64,000 nt of DNA from Paenibacillus phyllosphaerae (GCF_014192105.1 NZ_JACHXK010000017.1:62001-126000); one strand, 5' to 3'; positions 17,201 through 26,175 are shown, counted from the stretch's first letter. A program made the numbers and translations. The notes: generated by a model from the sequence alone, not told the origin.

Positions 17201-20200
17201 ATCTTGTCCGTTGCCTGGATCACAAAGCTGTGACTGCCCGCGGCAAGCTTGGACGAGGAGGTCGCATACGGCAGCTCTATCGGCTCGCCATCGAGCGTCG
17301 CTTCCACCTGGTCAACGCCAGCAAGCGCGTCGCTTACCTGGGCATCAAGGCTGAACGCTCCGCGATAGGTTTTGCCGTTCTGAACGGACGGCACGACCGT
17401 CGGCGCGGTATTGTCTACCTTCACCTTGGCGGACACCTCGCCGTATTGCGCGCTGGAGACCGTAATCGTGTGGTCGCCATCGGCTAGCGCTTTCGTATCG
17501 AGCGCGTAAGCTTTGGCGGTCAGTTTGTCTAGCGGCAGCGTGAAATGGAAATCGAGCGCCGGATAACGGCCGCTGCTATCGCCCATTTTAATCTCGGTCT
17601 CCGGATTGCTGAAGGCCGGATCATACAATACGGTGCCGTTCGACAGGACGAGCCGTACGTTTTTGACCGTGAAATCGTCCTTGTTCTCTTCTGCCCGGTC
17701 ATCGAATGGCGAGGACTTCGTACCCGCGCGGATCGCGATGACATTGTCGCCTTCTTGGAGGCGGTCGGCGTCAATCGGTACCGACAGCGTCGTGTAGCTG
17801 TTGATCGGATCCATGAATGTATACAGAATCTCTTGGCCGATCGTGACGCCGTTCTTGAAGTAGTAGTTCACGCTGTTCGCGTCAAAGGCGAAGTAAGCCG
17901 TATCTTCCACTGCCGGATAGGCCGCAGCCGATACATCCTTGCCGTCCACCTTCATCGTCAACGTCTCCGGTCCGGCTTGCTCGGCCGTTCCTTTAATGAT
18001 TGGCGTTCCGCTCAGGATATCGCCGTCTGCGACATTCAGGCGCACATCGGCACGGGAGTTGCCGCCGGTAATCGCGATGCGGTTCGCCTCGGTCGTGATG
18101 GTGTTCGCGCCATCCGAAATCTCATAATAATAGTCCACGTAGGAGCGCCCGATCAGCTCCGGCGAATAGATCGTATGGTGGTAGAGTGTATCGTCATAGC
18201 TCGGGTACAGATAGCGCTTGGCGTACGATGCCTGGTTGTCGGTCTTGTAGTAGAGCGCCATCGTAGTCACTAAGCGGTCGTCGGTCGCTTCGGCGACCAA
18301 TTCCAGGTTGTTCGCTTGGTCGGCAGAGGAGACACCGGTCAGGTCTTTGAATTTAGGGCTGGTCGCATCCTCTGCAACCGTGAGGCCGATTTGCGGCGCT
18401 TGGCCGGCTTCGAGAGTGCCTGGTGTTGCGAAAGTAGTGCCCGTGCTGTATTTCAGCATCGAGGTCGTGCCATTCAAGGGATACTTGTACAAAATCCCCA
18501 TATTATCTTTTGTCTCGTTCGCGACGGCACCGTCATAGTACGCTGCGGATAGCTCCGCATGGGTGTTCGTCCCGATCATGACACCGCGTTTGGAGCCGTT
18601 CGCCATGCCATCGCTGTAGACTTTTGCGATATTCACGTTTTCCACGAGGTTGGTATGATACTGTGCGTTGAAGTCCGCAACCGTCTTCGCTTTGTTCTTG
18701 CTGTTGATGACCCAGAACACGAAGGTACCTTTGGACGGGATAATCAGATCTTCGCGGTCGGTAGGCCATACGATATCGGCGTCAGGACCGGAGTCGGTAT
18801 ACCGGTAATACACCTTGTAATCCTTGAAGTTCACGGGCTTGTCCGTGTTATTGTAAATCTCGATGAACTCGTAACCGTCTGCACCGTCGACATTCGTGCT
18901 GTTCGGGACAAGTTCCGTGACCAGCAGCGCAGGAACTTTCGCGAAGTCAAAGTCCGGCAGGTCGATGGCAATCGCATAGGTTTCGGACTTCACCGTGTTA
19001 GCGGCATCCTTGGCCTCGATGTAATACTGCAATGAGGCTTCAGTCAGCGCTTCGCGCGGAATGATTCCACGGTACTCGTTGCCTGCCGAGACCGTCATCT
19101 CGACCGCGCTGTACGTACTCTGGGAAGCCGTCTTGTAAAATACCTTGGCTGTCACGGCATCGGCAGCGCCATCGGTTGCGTTCTCCGGATTGGTGATTAC
19201 CGCATCGATCGTAATATGCTCTTCCGTGTCGGCGGCGGTAACCGGCGTATGGGTAATAACCGGCGGTTGATTCTCCTCCGTCACCGGAGGCAGGGTAACC
19301 GGACGCTGAGGGACCTGCTTATCGGCTACTGTCCCTGGCGTTGCGGCTTCTGTGCCTGCCGTCAACAGAACCATCTCGGAGGATCCATTGTCCGGGTAGG
19401 TGTAATGAATGCCTTTGTTGGCGATAGTCTGAGTATCACTCTCATAAAAGGCAGAACTGACCTCATAGCCGCGGGCGTCCTTGAGGATCAGTTTGCGCAG
19501 TCCTCCGTTGGACATGCCATCGTTGCTAACCCGGAACAGATTGATGCCCTCGACTAGGCTGCTGCCGTAGAGGGTATTGAAGTCGGCTGCAGTTTTGGCT
19601 GCGTTCTTGCCGTTCATCACCCAAATGGCGATCGTCTGCTGCGAAGGAATAAGGATCGGGTTGCTGCCCAACGACCATTCCTCATCTTCGTTCGTGTCCG
19701 TATGACGATAGATCAGCTTGTAGTCAGTCAGGTCAATCGTCTGGTCGGTATTGTTGTAGACTTCAACGAATTCATAGCCGTCGCTGCCGTCCACATTAGT
19801 CGAATCCGGCACAAGCTCCGTAATGAGGAGCGGCGGAACGAGCGTGTAGTCGAAGCTTGGACGGATAACCACCGTGTACTCCGTGGATTTCGCCGTATTC
19901 GCACCGTCAGTGGCTTCAATATAATAGCGCAGCTGATCACTGGTGAACGCGCTATGCGGAATGGTAGCCTCATAGCTTGCCCCTTCCTTATGCGTCATGG
20001 TCAGCGGCGTGTAGTCGCTTTGGTCCCCAATCGCATAATAGAGCGTGCCGGATACCGCTTCGGCGCCTGCTTCGCCTTCGATCGTCGCGGCAATCACAAG
20101 GTCGGTATCGTCGATGGCTTCTGCGAAAGCGGTATGCGAGATCGTCAGCGCCGGCTGCGGTTCGACCGGCGGAGAAGAAGCTTCATCCGATGCGACCGGA

Positions 20201-20871
20201 GGTGCTTGATCCGGCTCGACTGTCCCTGGAGTTGCGGCATTTAAACCTGCGCTGGAGATCGTCATCATTGCCGATCCATTCAGCGGATAGTGATAGAAGA
20301 TTCCTTTGTTTTTCTGAGTCTGATCGTCGTTCTCGTAAGAGGCGGTAACGATGGTTGTCCCGTCGCCGTCTTTCAGGATAAAATCGCGCGGGCTGCTGTA
20401 GTGCATTCCGCCGCCGCCATCATAACGGAATAAGTTTACATTCTCGATGAGGCTTGTCCCGTAATTGGCGTTGAACTGGTCGGCCGTTAGGTCCTTATTT
20501 GACAAATTGTTGGTATTCATAACCCAGAGGACAACGGATTGTTTGGCTTCGATGATGACATCGCGGCCTGAGGTGGGTGTCCACTCATTATTCGTCGTGC
20601 CGTAGTGATAAATGAGCTGATAGTCTTTGAGGTTAATCGGCTGCGTCGAGTTATTATAGATTTCAAGGAATTCGTAAGCATCGGAAGATTGCACATTCTC
20701 GCTATCAGGCACAATCTCCGTAATGAGCAGCTTCGGTACGCTAGCATAGTTAACGGCTGCTGCTGTACCTGTATCATTGTCGGCGGCATAGCTAGCCGGA
20801 ACGACCATGCCGGCCATCATGCTGGCCAACGTTACAACGGATGTCCACCGCTTCAGTCTTCGGTTACCCAA
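14275..20871 (-). CDS. Giant SLH-anchored surface metallophosphoesterase with three lamin-tail domains
   Basis: This 2198-residue protein has a signal peptide, then three repeated lamin-tail (LTD) domains (about 45-215, 340-510 and 640-800), each opening LLITELVPDSTNV or similar and followed by an Ig-like module with YYIEAxDxANT. Further Ig/bacterial-surface modules run to about residue 1400. A calcineurin-like phosphoesterase follows (about 1430-1717) with SDTQYY, GDIVDE, GNHD, FHEYL and GHYHD metal motifs, then a fibronectin-like module, the beta-rich module also seen in the xylanase at 1-6 kb, and three SLH repeats. TTG at 20871 is the start, with GGAG nine bases upstream. It should be exported and bound to cell-wall polymer. 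Phosphomonoester or nucleotide hydrolysis outside the cell is likely; lamin-tail domains may bind DNA or other surface ligands (inference). Confidence 0.95.
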   Translation of the reverse strand: MGNRRLKRWTSVVTLASMMAGMVVPASYAADNDTGTAAAVNYASVPKLLITEIVPDSENVQSSDAYEFLEIYNNSTQPINLKDYQLIYHYGTTNNEWTPTSGRDVIIEAKQSVVLWVMNTNNLSNKDLTADQFNANYGTSLIENVNLFRYDGGGGMHYSSPRDFILKDGDGTTIVTASYENDDQTQKNKGIFYHYPLNGSAMMTISSAGLNAATPGTVEPDQAPPVASDEASSPPVEPQPALTISHTAFAEAIDDTDLVIAATIEGEAGAEAVSGTLYYAIGDQSDYTPLTMTHKEGASYEATIPHSAFTSDQLRYYIEATDGANTAKSTEYTVVIRPSFDYTLVPPLLITELVPDSTNVDGSDGYEFVEVYNNTDQTIDLTDYKLIYRHTDTNEDEEWSLGSNPILIPSQQTIAIWVMNGKNAAKTAADFNTLYGSSLVEGINLFRVSNDGMSNGGLRKLILKDARGYEVSSAFYESDTQTIANKGIHYTYPDNGSSEMVLLTAGTEAATPGTVADKQVPQRPVTLPPVTEENQPPVITHTPVTAADTEEHITIDAVITNPENATDGAADAVTAKVFYKTASQSTYSAVEMTVSAGNEYRGIIPREALTEASLQYYIEAKDAANTVKSETYAIAIDLPDFDFAKVPALLVTELVPNSTNVDGADGYEFIEIYNNTDKPVNFKDYKVYYRYTDSGPDADIVWPTDREDLIIPSKGTFVFWVINSKNKAKTVADFNAQYHTNLVENVNIAKVYSDGMANGSKRGVMIGTNTHAELSAAYYDGAVANETKDNMGILYKYPLNGTTSMLKYSTGTTFATPGTLEAGQAPQIGLTVAEDATSPKFKDLTGVSSADQANNLELVAEATDDRLVTTMALYYKTDNQASYAKRYLYPSYDDTLYHHTIYSPELIGRSYVDYYYEISDGANTITTEANRIAITGGNSRADVRLNVADGDILSGTPIIKGTAEQAGPETLTMKVDGKDVSAAAYPAVEDTAYFAFDANSVNYYFKNGVTIGQEILYTFMDPINSYTTLSVPIDADRLQEGDNVIAIRAGTKSSPFDDRAEENKDDFTVKNVRLVLSNGTVLYDPAFSNPETEIKMGDSSGRYPALDFHFTLPLDKLTAKAYALDTKALADGDHTITVSSAQYGEVSAKVKVDNTAPTVVPSVQNGKTYRGAFSLDAQVSDALAGVDQVEATLDGEPIELPYATSSSKLAAGSHSFVIQATDKIGNAASKTVAFEVPDENPLPAELVKPVVDAADVNRQATLSVKVTDPTKDAMNVSFYKGYNFDANTKSGFAAFKNANEVEPPKVKIPAGEQAFTADDYALIGKEDGEYLITDSDDQFPYQRFEVTLDSSVKATDNVQLAWKGKSLEGRKVSLYAWNPTSAKWDMLDHFVAGTADFELTAQVKAGTYAEDQKIQVMVQDELPVSQEPYDFSFVWMSDTQYYSESYPEIYQQNVQWIVDQQKDMNIQYVIHTGDIVDEADQEYQWIEADKDMKVLEDAKIPYGVLAGNHDVTHQTGDYSHYWQWFGEDRFKVQPTFGESYQNNRGHYDLVSAGGVDFIIVYMGWNIGDAEIDWVNEVVQQHPDRKAILAFHEYLLVSGNRAPIADEIYERVVIPNKNVFATLSGHYHDAETLVDEIDDNGDGTPDRKVYQMLADYQGAEKGGLGYMRLLQFDTKNDKVYVKTYSPLLDDYNYYDPKEAPGKDEFELNVDLSTMTKRVATDYMSIKVYTDQLIGQTRAASGKQASVTWSDLEADTYYQWYAVAEDANSGSSLSPIWGFTTGTSNSSGGNYPGGSGTTTSEEPSTSTPTDGANANVTVSPQADGSYSVDQTMLDTAAQAGQSTIQITLNGANASESQLTLQLNGTGLAKVKDKGATLQISTPALTLHIPASSLPSGLEGADTITLSMNTAADGSLKTILNQATSNGSPLRATDIVFTFTLQAADNGQQAELHQFAGPIRIERILSDEELKSIDPDYAGVYYMNGDEAQYMGGTINGNVLTFTTDHFSSFALMEYRKNFTDMAGNWAAEYVGKLAAKHLVTGIDADRFGPNLAVTRAEFATIAVRALGYETTAASSASAFTDVVPTAYYADYVAQAAEIGIIQGSDGKFRPTDTITREEASVILIRLYEAMLKQDTPNPSASANFTDMAKASPWSVQAIAQAQALGLVNGKGAGQFDPAGTVTRAETAKMIYMLVDLSTTP

Positions 20872-21089
20872 GTTTCACACGCTCCTGTTTAGTAGGTTCA
20901 GATGCTTCCTGCTGCCAAGCGGGTCTTGTTCAATCCCGTCCTGATTCGTTGATTTCCCTCCTTAGTGACGTGGAGAATAAACCCAAGGACAAGTCTATCG
21001 GTCCCGTATTAATAAAATATCAAGCTCTCGTAAAGAAATTGTAACGACAGGCGCGGAGTTTACCCTGCGTCAACAAGGCAGCGGGCAAA
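20872..21089. other. Intergenic region upstream of the SLH phosphoesterase and patatin genes
   Basis: This divergent spacer holds the ribosome site of the phosphoesterase gene and presumably its promoter. I see no small gene or strong repeat in it. Confidence 0.45.
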
Positions 21090-21119
21090 TTGACGCTGAA
21101 CTTGGTTGGTAGGTACAAT
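21090..21119 (+). promoter_or_regulatory. Promoter of the patatin-like gene
   Basis: TTGACG (21090-21095) and TACAAT (21114-21119) are spaced by 18 bases, a good SigA-type pair 44 bases before the start codon. Confidence 0.65.
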
Positions 21120-21162
21120 GATAAGGTTGGTTATTGGACGGGTGTTCGGAAGGAGATAGAAG

Positions 21163-22020
21163 ATGGAATCGATTGGTTTGGTATTGGAAGGCGGCGGCAT
21201 GCGCGGGGTATATACCGCCGGCGTACTCGAATATTTCTCGGAACAAGGCGTGTACTTCCCGTATACGATCGGCGTCTCGGCGGGGGCGTGCATGGCGGCG
21301 AGCTATCTGTCCCGGCAGCAGGGGCGCAACCGGACGGTCAATGTCGAGTGGGTGAAGGATTCGCGGTACATTTCATGGGGCAATCTGCTCAAGAAAGGGC
21401 AGCTGTTCGGCATGGATTTTGTGTTCGACGAGATCCCGAATAAGCTCGTTCCGTTCGACTATAAGGCTTTAGAAGCCAGTACAGAAGAATTCGTCATCGG
21501 GACGACGGACTGCCGGACCGGCGAGACCGTGTATTATAAGAAAAGCGAGCCGGATTTCGACGTGCTCCACATCCTGCGGGCGTCCAGCTCGCTGCCGTTC
21601 ATCGCGCCGATCGTGGAGCATGCGGGCAGACAGCTGCTCGATGGCGGGATCTCGGACCCGATTCCGCTGCGCAAGTCGCAGCAGGACGGCAACAAGCGCA
21701 ATGTGCTGGTGCTCACGCGCAACCGCGAGTACCGCAAATCGCCGAACCGCTTCGCTTTCGCGATCCGGCGTGCGTACGGCAAGTATCCGGCCTTCGTCGA
21801 TAGGATGCTGAAGCGGCATGAGACCTATAACAGTACGCTCGCCTACATCGATGAGCAGGAGAGCAAGGGCACGACCTTCGTGATCCGGCCGCAGGAGCCG
21901 CTCGTCGTCGGTCGCATGGAGCGGGATAGCAAGAAGCTCGATGCCTTGTATCGGCAGGGCTACGAGGATGCGAAGCGTCTGCTGCCGTCGCTGCAGGCAT
22001 GGATGGCTCAGGAACAATAA
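21163..22020 (+). CDS. Patatin-like phospholipase (YjjU-type)
   Basis: This 285-residue protein has the complete patatin signature: the oxyanion-hole GGGMRG (residues about 10-15), the nucleophile elbow GVSAGA (about 40-45) and the DGG catalytic aspartate motif (LLDGGISDPIP, about 163). The length and the C-terminal helical part match the YjjU subfamily of cytoplasmic patatin-like lipases. It should hydrolyse acyl esters by a Ser-Asp dyad; the natural substrate is unknown. The ribosome site AAGGAG precedes the ATG. It is followed by an MFS gene with its own promoter. Confidence 0.93.
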   Translation: MESIGLVLEGGGMRGVYTAGVLEYFSEQGVYFPYTIGVSAGACMAASYLSRQQGRNRTVNVEWVKDSRYISWGNLLKKGQLFGMDFVFDEIPNKLVPFDYKALEASTEEFVIGTTDCRTGETVYYKKSEPDFDVLHILRASSSLPFIAPIVEHAGRQLLDGGISDPIPLRKSQQDGNKRNVLVLTRNREYRKSPNRFAFAIRRAYGKYPAFVDRMLKRHETYNSTLAYIDEQESKGTTFVIRPQEPLVVGRMERDSKKLDALYRQGYEDAKRLLPSLQAWMAQEQ

Positions 22021-22069
22021 GCTTCATAACCTAGCACGAATTGCGCATATTTACGCGATTATCTTATAT

Positions 22070-22097
22070 TTGTCGGCGCGGGGATGGGATTTATAAT
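22070..22097 (+). promoter_or_regulatory. Promoter of the MFS gene
   Basis: TTGTCG and a perfect TATAAT are spaced by 16 bases, 67 bases before the start codon. Confidence 0.7.
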
Positions 22098-22163
22098 ACA
22101 GTCATGGCGATCATCATATCCATCATATACAGCATATAGACCCCATAGGAGGATCTTCGTTTC

Positions 22164-23384
22164 ATGCGTACCTTTTTCCCGCGATTGAAGGGCAACAGCA
22201 GAGGCTGTCTCGCGTTCGAACCGCTGTTTCTAATCCCTTACAGCATGTTTGCCACGTATGCCACCATCTATATGCACGAGCTCGGCCTCAGTGAGACGCA
22301 GATCGGATGGGTGACGACGCTGACGTTGGTAGTCCAGGTGTTCTCGTCATTTATTAGCGGCTATCTGACCGACCGGATGGGGCGGAAGGCTGCGCTGCTC
22401 ACGTTCGATCTTCTCAGTTGGTCGGTCGGCACCTTGTTGTGGGCCGTATCCCAGAATATTTGGTTCTTCATTGCCGCGGCGCTCATTAATGGCTTTCAGC
22501 GCGTTCCCCATACGGCATTCTACTGTTTGCTTGTCGAAGATACGGAGCCGAGAGAGCGTACATACGTATTTACATTGCTGCAGGTGATCGGCGTCGTAGG
22601 CGGTCTGTTCGCGCCGCTCGGCGGGCTGATCGTTCATGAGTACGGCATGGTCACGGGCGTCCGAATCATGTACGTGCTGGCCTTTGTCTTCATGACGGCA
22701 CAATTCCTCGGACGTCATTATACGACGCACGAGACGGAGATGGGTCTGCGGAAGAAGCGGGAGGCGCGAGAACTCGGTCTGCGCGCAAGCTTGCAGGATT
22801 ATATGACGACGATGCGGGCCGTCTTGGCCGACCGCGGCCTGCTGCTTATGTTCGGGGTCTACATCTTATTCAATTTCCAAATGACCATTAAGGGGACGTA
22901 TCTCTCGTTATACTTGGCGGATGGCCTCGGCATGGATGAGGGCTTGATCTCGCTCGTGCCGGCCGGCTCCTCGGTCGTGATGCTGCTCGTGCTGTGGCTG
23001 GTCATGCCGCGCATACCGGAGCGGCTTACGAATCGCACGATGCTGTGGGGATTTGTCTTATCGGCCGTCTCGAACGGCATGCTCGCGCTCGCGCCGGCGG
23101 GTGCCATGGGCTGGATCGCCGCGAGTACGGTGCTGTCGGCCGGGGCGACGATGATTACGGCTCCCTATCTCGAAGCTGCCGTAGCCAACGCCATCGACGA
23201 CGAGCGGCGAGCGAAGATGTTCGCGATTCTGTCGGTGCTCGTGCTCCTCGCCGTATCTCCGTCCGGCATCATCGGCGGTTGGGCGTATACGCTTGCGCCC
23301 GAGCTGCCGATCTGGCTCGCGACCGGCGCATTCGTGCTGAGCATACCCTTACTTGTAGCGGGCGCGAAGCGGGCGGTTCGGTAG
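22164..23384 (+). CDS. MFS transporter
   Basis: This 406-residue protein has about 12 predicted hydrophobic segments. The loop motif GYLTDRMGRKAAL between segments 2 and 3 is the classical MFS motif A, and the central basic loop (KKREARELGLRASLQDY) divides two six-helix halves. It is probably a drug or metabolite exporter of the DHA1 type, but no substrate is evident. The ribosome site AGGAGG lies before the ATG, and it has its own promoter. It ends at a convergent terminator. Confidence 0.92.
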   Translation: MRTFFPRLKGNSRGCLAFEPLFLIPYSMFATYATIYMHELGLSETQIGWVTTLTLVVQVFSSFISGYLTDRMGRKAALLTFDLLSWSVGTLLWAVSQNIWFFIAAALINGFQRVPHTAFYCLLVEDTEPRERTYVFTLLQVIGVVGGLFAPLGGLIVHEYGMVTGVRIMYVLAFVFMTAQFLGRHYTTHETEMGLRKKREARELGLRASLQDYMTTMRAVLADRGLLLMFGVYILFNFQMTIKGTYLSLYLADGLGMDEGLISLVPAGSSVVMLLVLWLVMPRIPERLTNRTMLWGFVLSAVSNGMLALAPAGAMGWIAASTVLSAGATMITAPYLEAAVANAIDDERRAKMFAILSVLVLLAVSPSGIIGGWAYTLAPELPIWLATGAFVLSIPLLVAGAKRAVR

Positions 23385-23428
23385 CCGGCCTTAGGCCGGA
23401 ATCATTTCTTGACTCATAGCTAGGACGG

Positions 23429-23465
23429 AAGAGGGCGGCAGCGATGCGCGGCCCTCTTCTTTGTT
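23429..23465. terminator. Terminator between the MFS and methyltransferase genes
   Basis: AAGAGGGC/GCCCTCTT is followed by CTTTGTTT; it serves convergent genes. Confidence 0.8.
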
Positions 23466-23493
23466 TGATCTGGGCGTCGCTTCGCCGCTTTCC

Positions 23494-24468
23494 TCACTTC
23501 TTCTCCGCCCTCGTCTGCTCCTGCAGCGAATTCCGCTCCCAGAAGACGCCTTCCGAGTAGCCTTGGATGGTGGCATCGTTCTCCGCCAGCTCCAGACGCT
23601 TCTCTGCCAGGCAGCAGAACGTCTCATCGCGCTCGATCCCGACATAGCGGCGGTTCAGCTTCTTGGCGACAACGGAAGTCGTGCCTGAGCCGAGGAATGG
23701 GTCGAAGACGACATCCTGCTCATCGGAGCTGGCCAGGATGATCTTGGCGAGCAACTTCTCCGGCTTCTGCGTCGGGTGATCGGTATTCTCCGGCATCGAC
23801 CAGAACGGCACGGTCAGGTCCGTCCAGACGTTGGACGGATGGGTGAGGCGGTATCGGCCGCCGTCTTCATCGTCGTCCCAGTCCTTCGGCTTGCCGTCCG
23901 CGCTGCGGTAAGGGGCAACGACTTTCCGCTTCATTTTGACCCGGTCGACGTAGAACTTGTACGAACTGGACTTGGTGCAGAACCAGATATCCTCGGAAGC
24001 ATTCTTCCAATTCGCTAAGGCCCCGCGGCCCTTCTCCCGTTCCCACGTAATCCGGTTATGAATCTGCAAATATTTCGACGCGACCTCATAGATGGAATGG
24101 CTCGAACGCCAGTCGCCGCAGATATAGACCGAAGCATCCGGCTTCAGAATCCGGACCAGCTTCGAGAACCACGATTCCAACCACTCGGTGTACGCTTCAT
24201 GCTCCATGCGCGTGAAGGTCTTGCCGTTGAAACGTTTGGTCAAATTATAGGGCGGATCGATGAAAAGCAGATCCACGAACTGCTCGGGCAAGTAGTCGAG
24301 CGCTTCGAATAGATCCTGATGAATGGTCTTATTCATGATTTCGTCTGGCGCCGCTAGGCGATCCAAGGCAATCAGACGCTCTTGGTAGCCCTGCTGCTCG
24401 CCTGTCTGTAACAGAAGCGTGCGGTTGCGGGCAGCTCTTTTCTTCTCGGGTTTCTTCTCAAGGTCCAT
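23494..24468 (-). CDS. Site-specific DNA methyltransferase, beta class
   Basis: This 324-residue protein has motif IV DPPY (FIDPPYNLTKRFNGKTF, about residue 71) ahead of motif I FLGSGTTS (about 256). This is the beta-class order used by N6-adenine and N4-cytosine enzymes. It also has the TQKPEKLL motif just before motif I, as in the family. Length is normal. The start at 24468 has AGGTGGT upstream. No restriction endonuclease gene is adjacent, as the neighbours are an MFS transporter and udk, so it is an orphan methylase. Which base it methylates cannot be decided from the motifs alone. Confidence 0.9.
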   Translation of the reverse strand: MDLEKKPEKKRAARNRTLLLQTGEQQGYQERLIALDRLAAPDEIMNKTIHQDLFEALDYLPEQFVDLLFIDPPYNLTKRFNGKTFTRMEHEAYTEWLESWFSKLVRILKPDASVYICGDWRSSHSIYEVASKYLQIHNRITWEREKGRGALANWKNASEDIWFCTKSSSYKFYVDRVKMKRKVVAPYRSADGKPKDWDDDEDGGRYRLTHPSNVWTDLTVPFWSMPENTDHPTQKPEKLLAKIILASSDEQDVVFDPFLGSGTTSVVAKKLNRRYVGIERDETFCCLAEKRLELAENDATIQGYSEGVFWERNSLQEQTRAEKK

Positions 24469-24651
24469 CCGTTAACGCACCACCTGTGCTGCTTGTCTCG
24501 TGTCTCATTATATCGGAAACGATTGGCAAGCGTAAATGTTACGTCCAAACGGCAAAAAAGCTACGCCAATCCTTCGTGCCTCAGACGAATGGAATGGCAT
24601 AGCCTTTCATGTGGTTGCCGGGGACGGCGCCTTTCTTACCCGAACCTATTG

Positions 24652-25272
24652 CTACTCGTTGCCGTTCATATATTTCTCGGTCAGAATGGACAGCAGCTGA
24701 ATGCCGACCTCGTTCTGCCCGCCTTCGGGAATGATGAGGTCCGCGTACTTCTTGGACGGCTCGATGAACGCCTCGTGCATCGGCTTAACCGTCTTCAGGT
24801 ACTGGTCGTGAATCGATTGAATCGTTCGGCCACGCTCTTCGATATCGCGGAGCACGCGGCGCAGGATGCGAACGTCCGGATCGGTGTCGACGAATACCTT
24901 AATGTCGAGCAGAGGACGCAGTTTCTCGTCGGAGAGCACGTGCAGCCCTTCGAGAATGACGATATTGTTCGGCGCGAGCTCGACGGTCTCCGTCGTGGAA
25001 CGGGCGTGAACGGTGAAATCATAGACCGGCGCATAAGCCGTCCGGCCTGCCTTGAGGAGCGTTAGATGCTCGACCAGCAGTTCGTTATCAAAGGCGAAGG
25101 GGTGATCATAGTTGATCGTTTCGCGTTCGGCCATACTAAGTTCCGAATGGTCTTTATAGTAATTATCCTGTGAGATGAACGTGACGAGCTCTGAGCCTTG
25201 ACGGTCAATAACGGAGCGTGCGACCGTCGTTTTGCCAGAGCCGGTGCCGCCTGCGATACCAATAATAAGCAT
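24652..25272 (-). CDS. udk: Uridine kinase
   Basis: This 206-residue protein has the P-loop GGTGSGKT at residues 8-15 and the family motifs QDNYYKD and YDHPFAFD (nucleoside-binding) and ILEGLHVL. Length is standard. It phosphorylates uridine and cytidine with ATP or GTP in pyrimidine salvage. It is transcribed alone from an extended -10 promoter. The ribosome site GGGAGG is 13-14 bases from the ATG, slightly far, but no alternative in-frame start exists near. Confidence 0.96.
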   Translation of the reverse strand: MLIIGIAGGTGSGKTTVARSVIDRQGSELVTFISQDNYYKDHSELSMAERETINYDHPFAFDNELLVEHLTLLKAGRTAYAPVYDFTVHARSTTETVELAPNNIVILEGLHVLSDEKLRPLLDIKVFVDTDPDVRILRRVLRDIEERGRTIQSIHDQYLKTVKPMHEAFIEPSKKYADLIIPEGGQNEVGIQLLSILTEKYMNGNE

Positions 25273-25320
25273 GGCGTTCCAATAAACCTCCCTAAAATAC
25301 GAGCCAATTGCAATTCCAGT

Positions 25321-25329
25321 ATTGTAGCA
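25321..25329 (-). promoter_or_regulatory. Extended -10 promoter of udk
   Basis: TGCTACAAT on the minus strand is an extended -10 about 49 bases upstream of the udk start; no clear -35 is visible. Confidence 0.45.
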
Positions 25330-25476
25330 CAGTAGGCGTTATTTTTCATCTTTCGTAAAGGGCGTGGGAAACAGGCATTTGCAGGAAGGATTCCTGCTGC
25401 AAGGTACGGGCGGATTTCCTCGGATGCAGGCGGGTTTGGTATGCTTAGAGAAAGACGCAAAGCGAGGAGGAGGCCG

Positions 25477-26175
25477 ATGATGAGCGAGCAACCACACGTA
25501 GAATACAAGAGTGGCCGAATGCCCCAATGTGCTTATACCGAAGGTAAGCACGAAACGATTACGCTTGGAATGGGCTGCTTCTGGGGACCGGAGGCGCTGT
25601 TCGGGCAATTGCCGGGCGTTCAGCGCACGCGCGTCGGCTTCGCCGGAGGCACGGCACCGGATCCGACCTACCGCCAGATGGGCGATCATTCCGAGGTCGT
25701 CGAGGTCGATTATATTCCGGCGCTGCTTCCGCTTGCGGAGCTGCTGGAGCTGTTCTGGAACAGCCATAACCCGGATAACATTAACGGGTACAAAGGGCGG
25801 CAATATTGGTCGATGGCGCTGTATCGGAATGAAGCGCAGTTGGCCGTGATTAAGGCTGCCTTACAGAAGCGTGCGGCAGAAGGGTTGAACGTGACAGGGG
25901 CGGCCACGGAGGTCGCGCCGTTTGCGGCATTCTACCTTGCGGAAGACAAGCATCAAAAATATTATTTGAAGCGTTATCCGGACGCCATAGAGAAGCTGAG
26001 CAAGCTGTACCCGGAGCACGATGAGCTGGTACACTCGACGCTGGCCGCGCGGCTGAACGGCGTAGCCAAAGGTTATGCGAGCCGCGAGCGAATCCTTGCG
26101 GATATTGCGTCATGGCCGATTGATTCGGCGAGCAAGGAAGCGATGTTGGCGGTGATTCGGCAGATTCGCTGGTAG
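25477..26175 (+). CDS. msrA: Peptide methionine sulfoxide reductase MsrA
   Basis: This protein of about 232 residues reduces methionine-S-sulfoxide in proteins. The catalytic motif GCFWG is at residues 33-37 (Cys34), followed by the family segments VGFAGG, YRQMGDHSEVVEV and SHNP. It is longer than a minimal MsrA of about 170 residues, with an extra C-terminal helical region after KRYPDAIEKL. Only one other cysteine exists (Cys18), and no C-terminal resolving cysteine is present, so recycling must differ from the usual two- or three-cysteine route. The start at 25477 has GAGGAGG upstream. Confidence 0.95.
   Translation: MMSEQPHVEYKSGRMPQCAYTEGKHETITLGMGCFWGPEALFGQLPGVQRTRVGFAGGTAPDPTYRQMGDHSEVVEVDYIPALLPLAELLELFWNSHNPDNINGYKGRQYWSMALYRNEAQLAVIKAALQKRAAEGLNVTGAATEVAPFAAFYLAEDKHQKYYLKRYPDAIEKLSKLYPEHDELVHSTLAARLNGVAKGYASRERILADIASWPIDSASKEAMLAVIRQIRW

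Noticed and set aside
25379-25407. GCAGG/CCTGC hairpin upstream of msrA
   Set aside because: Short stem without T-run or conserved position; nothing ties it to regulation.
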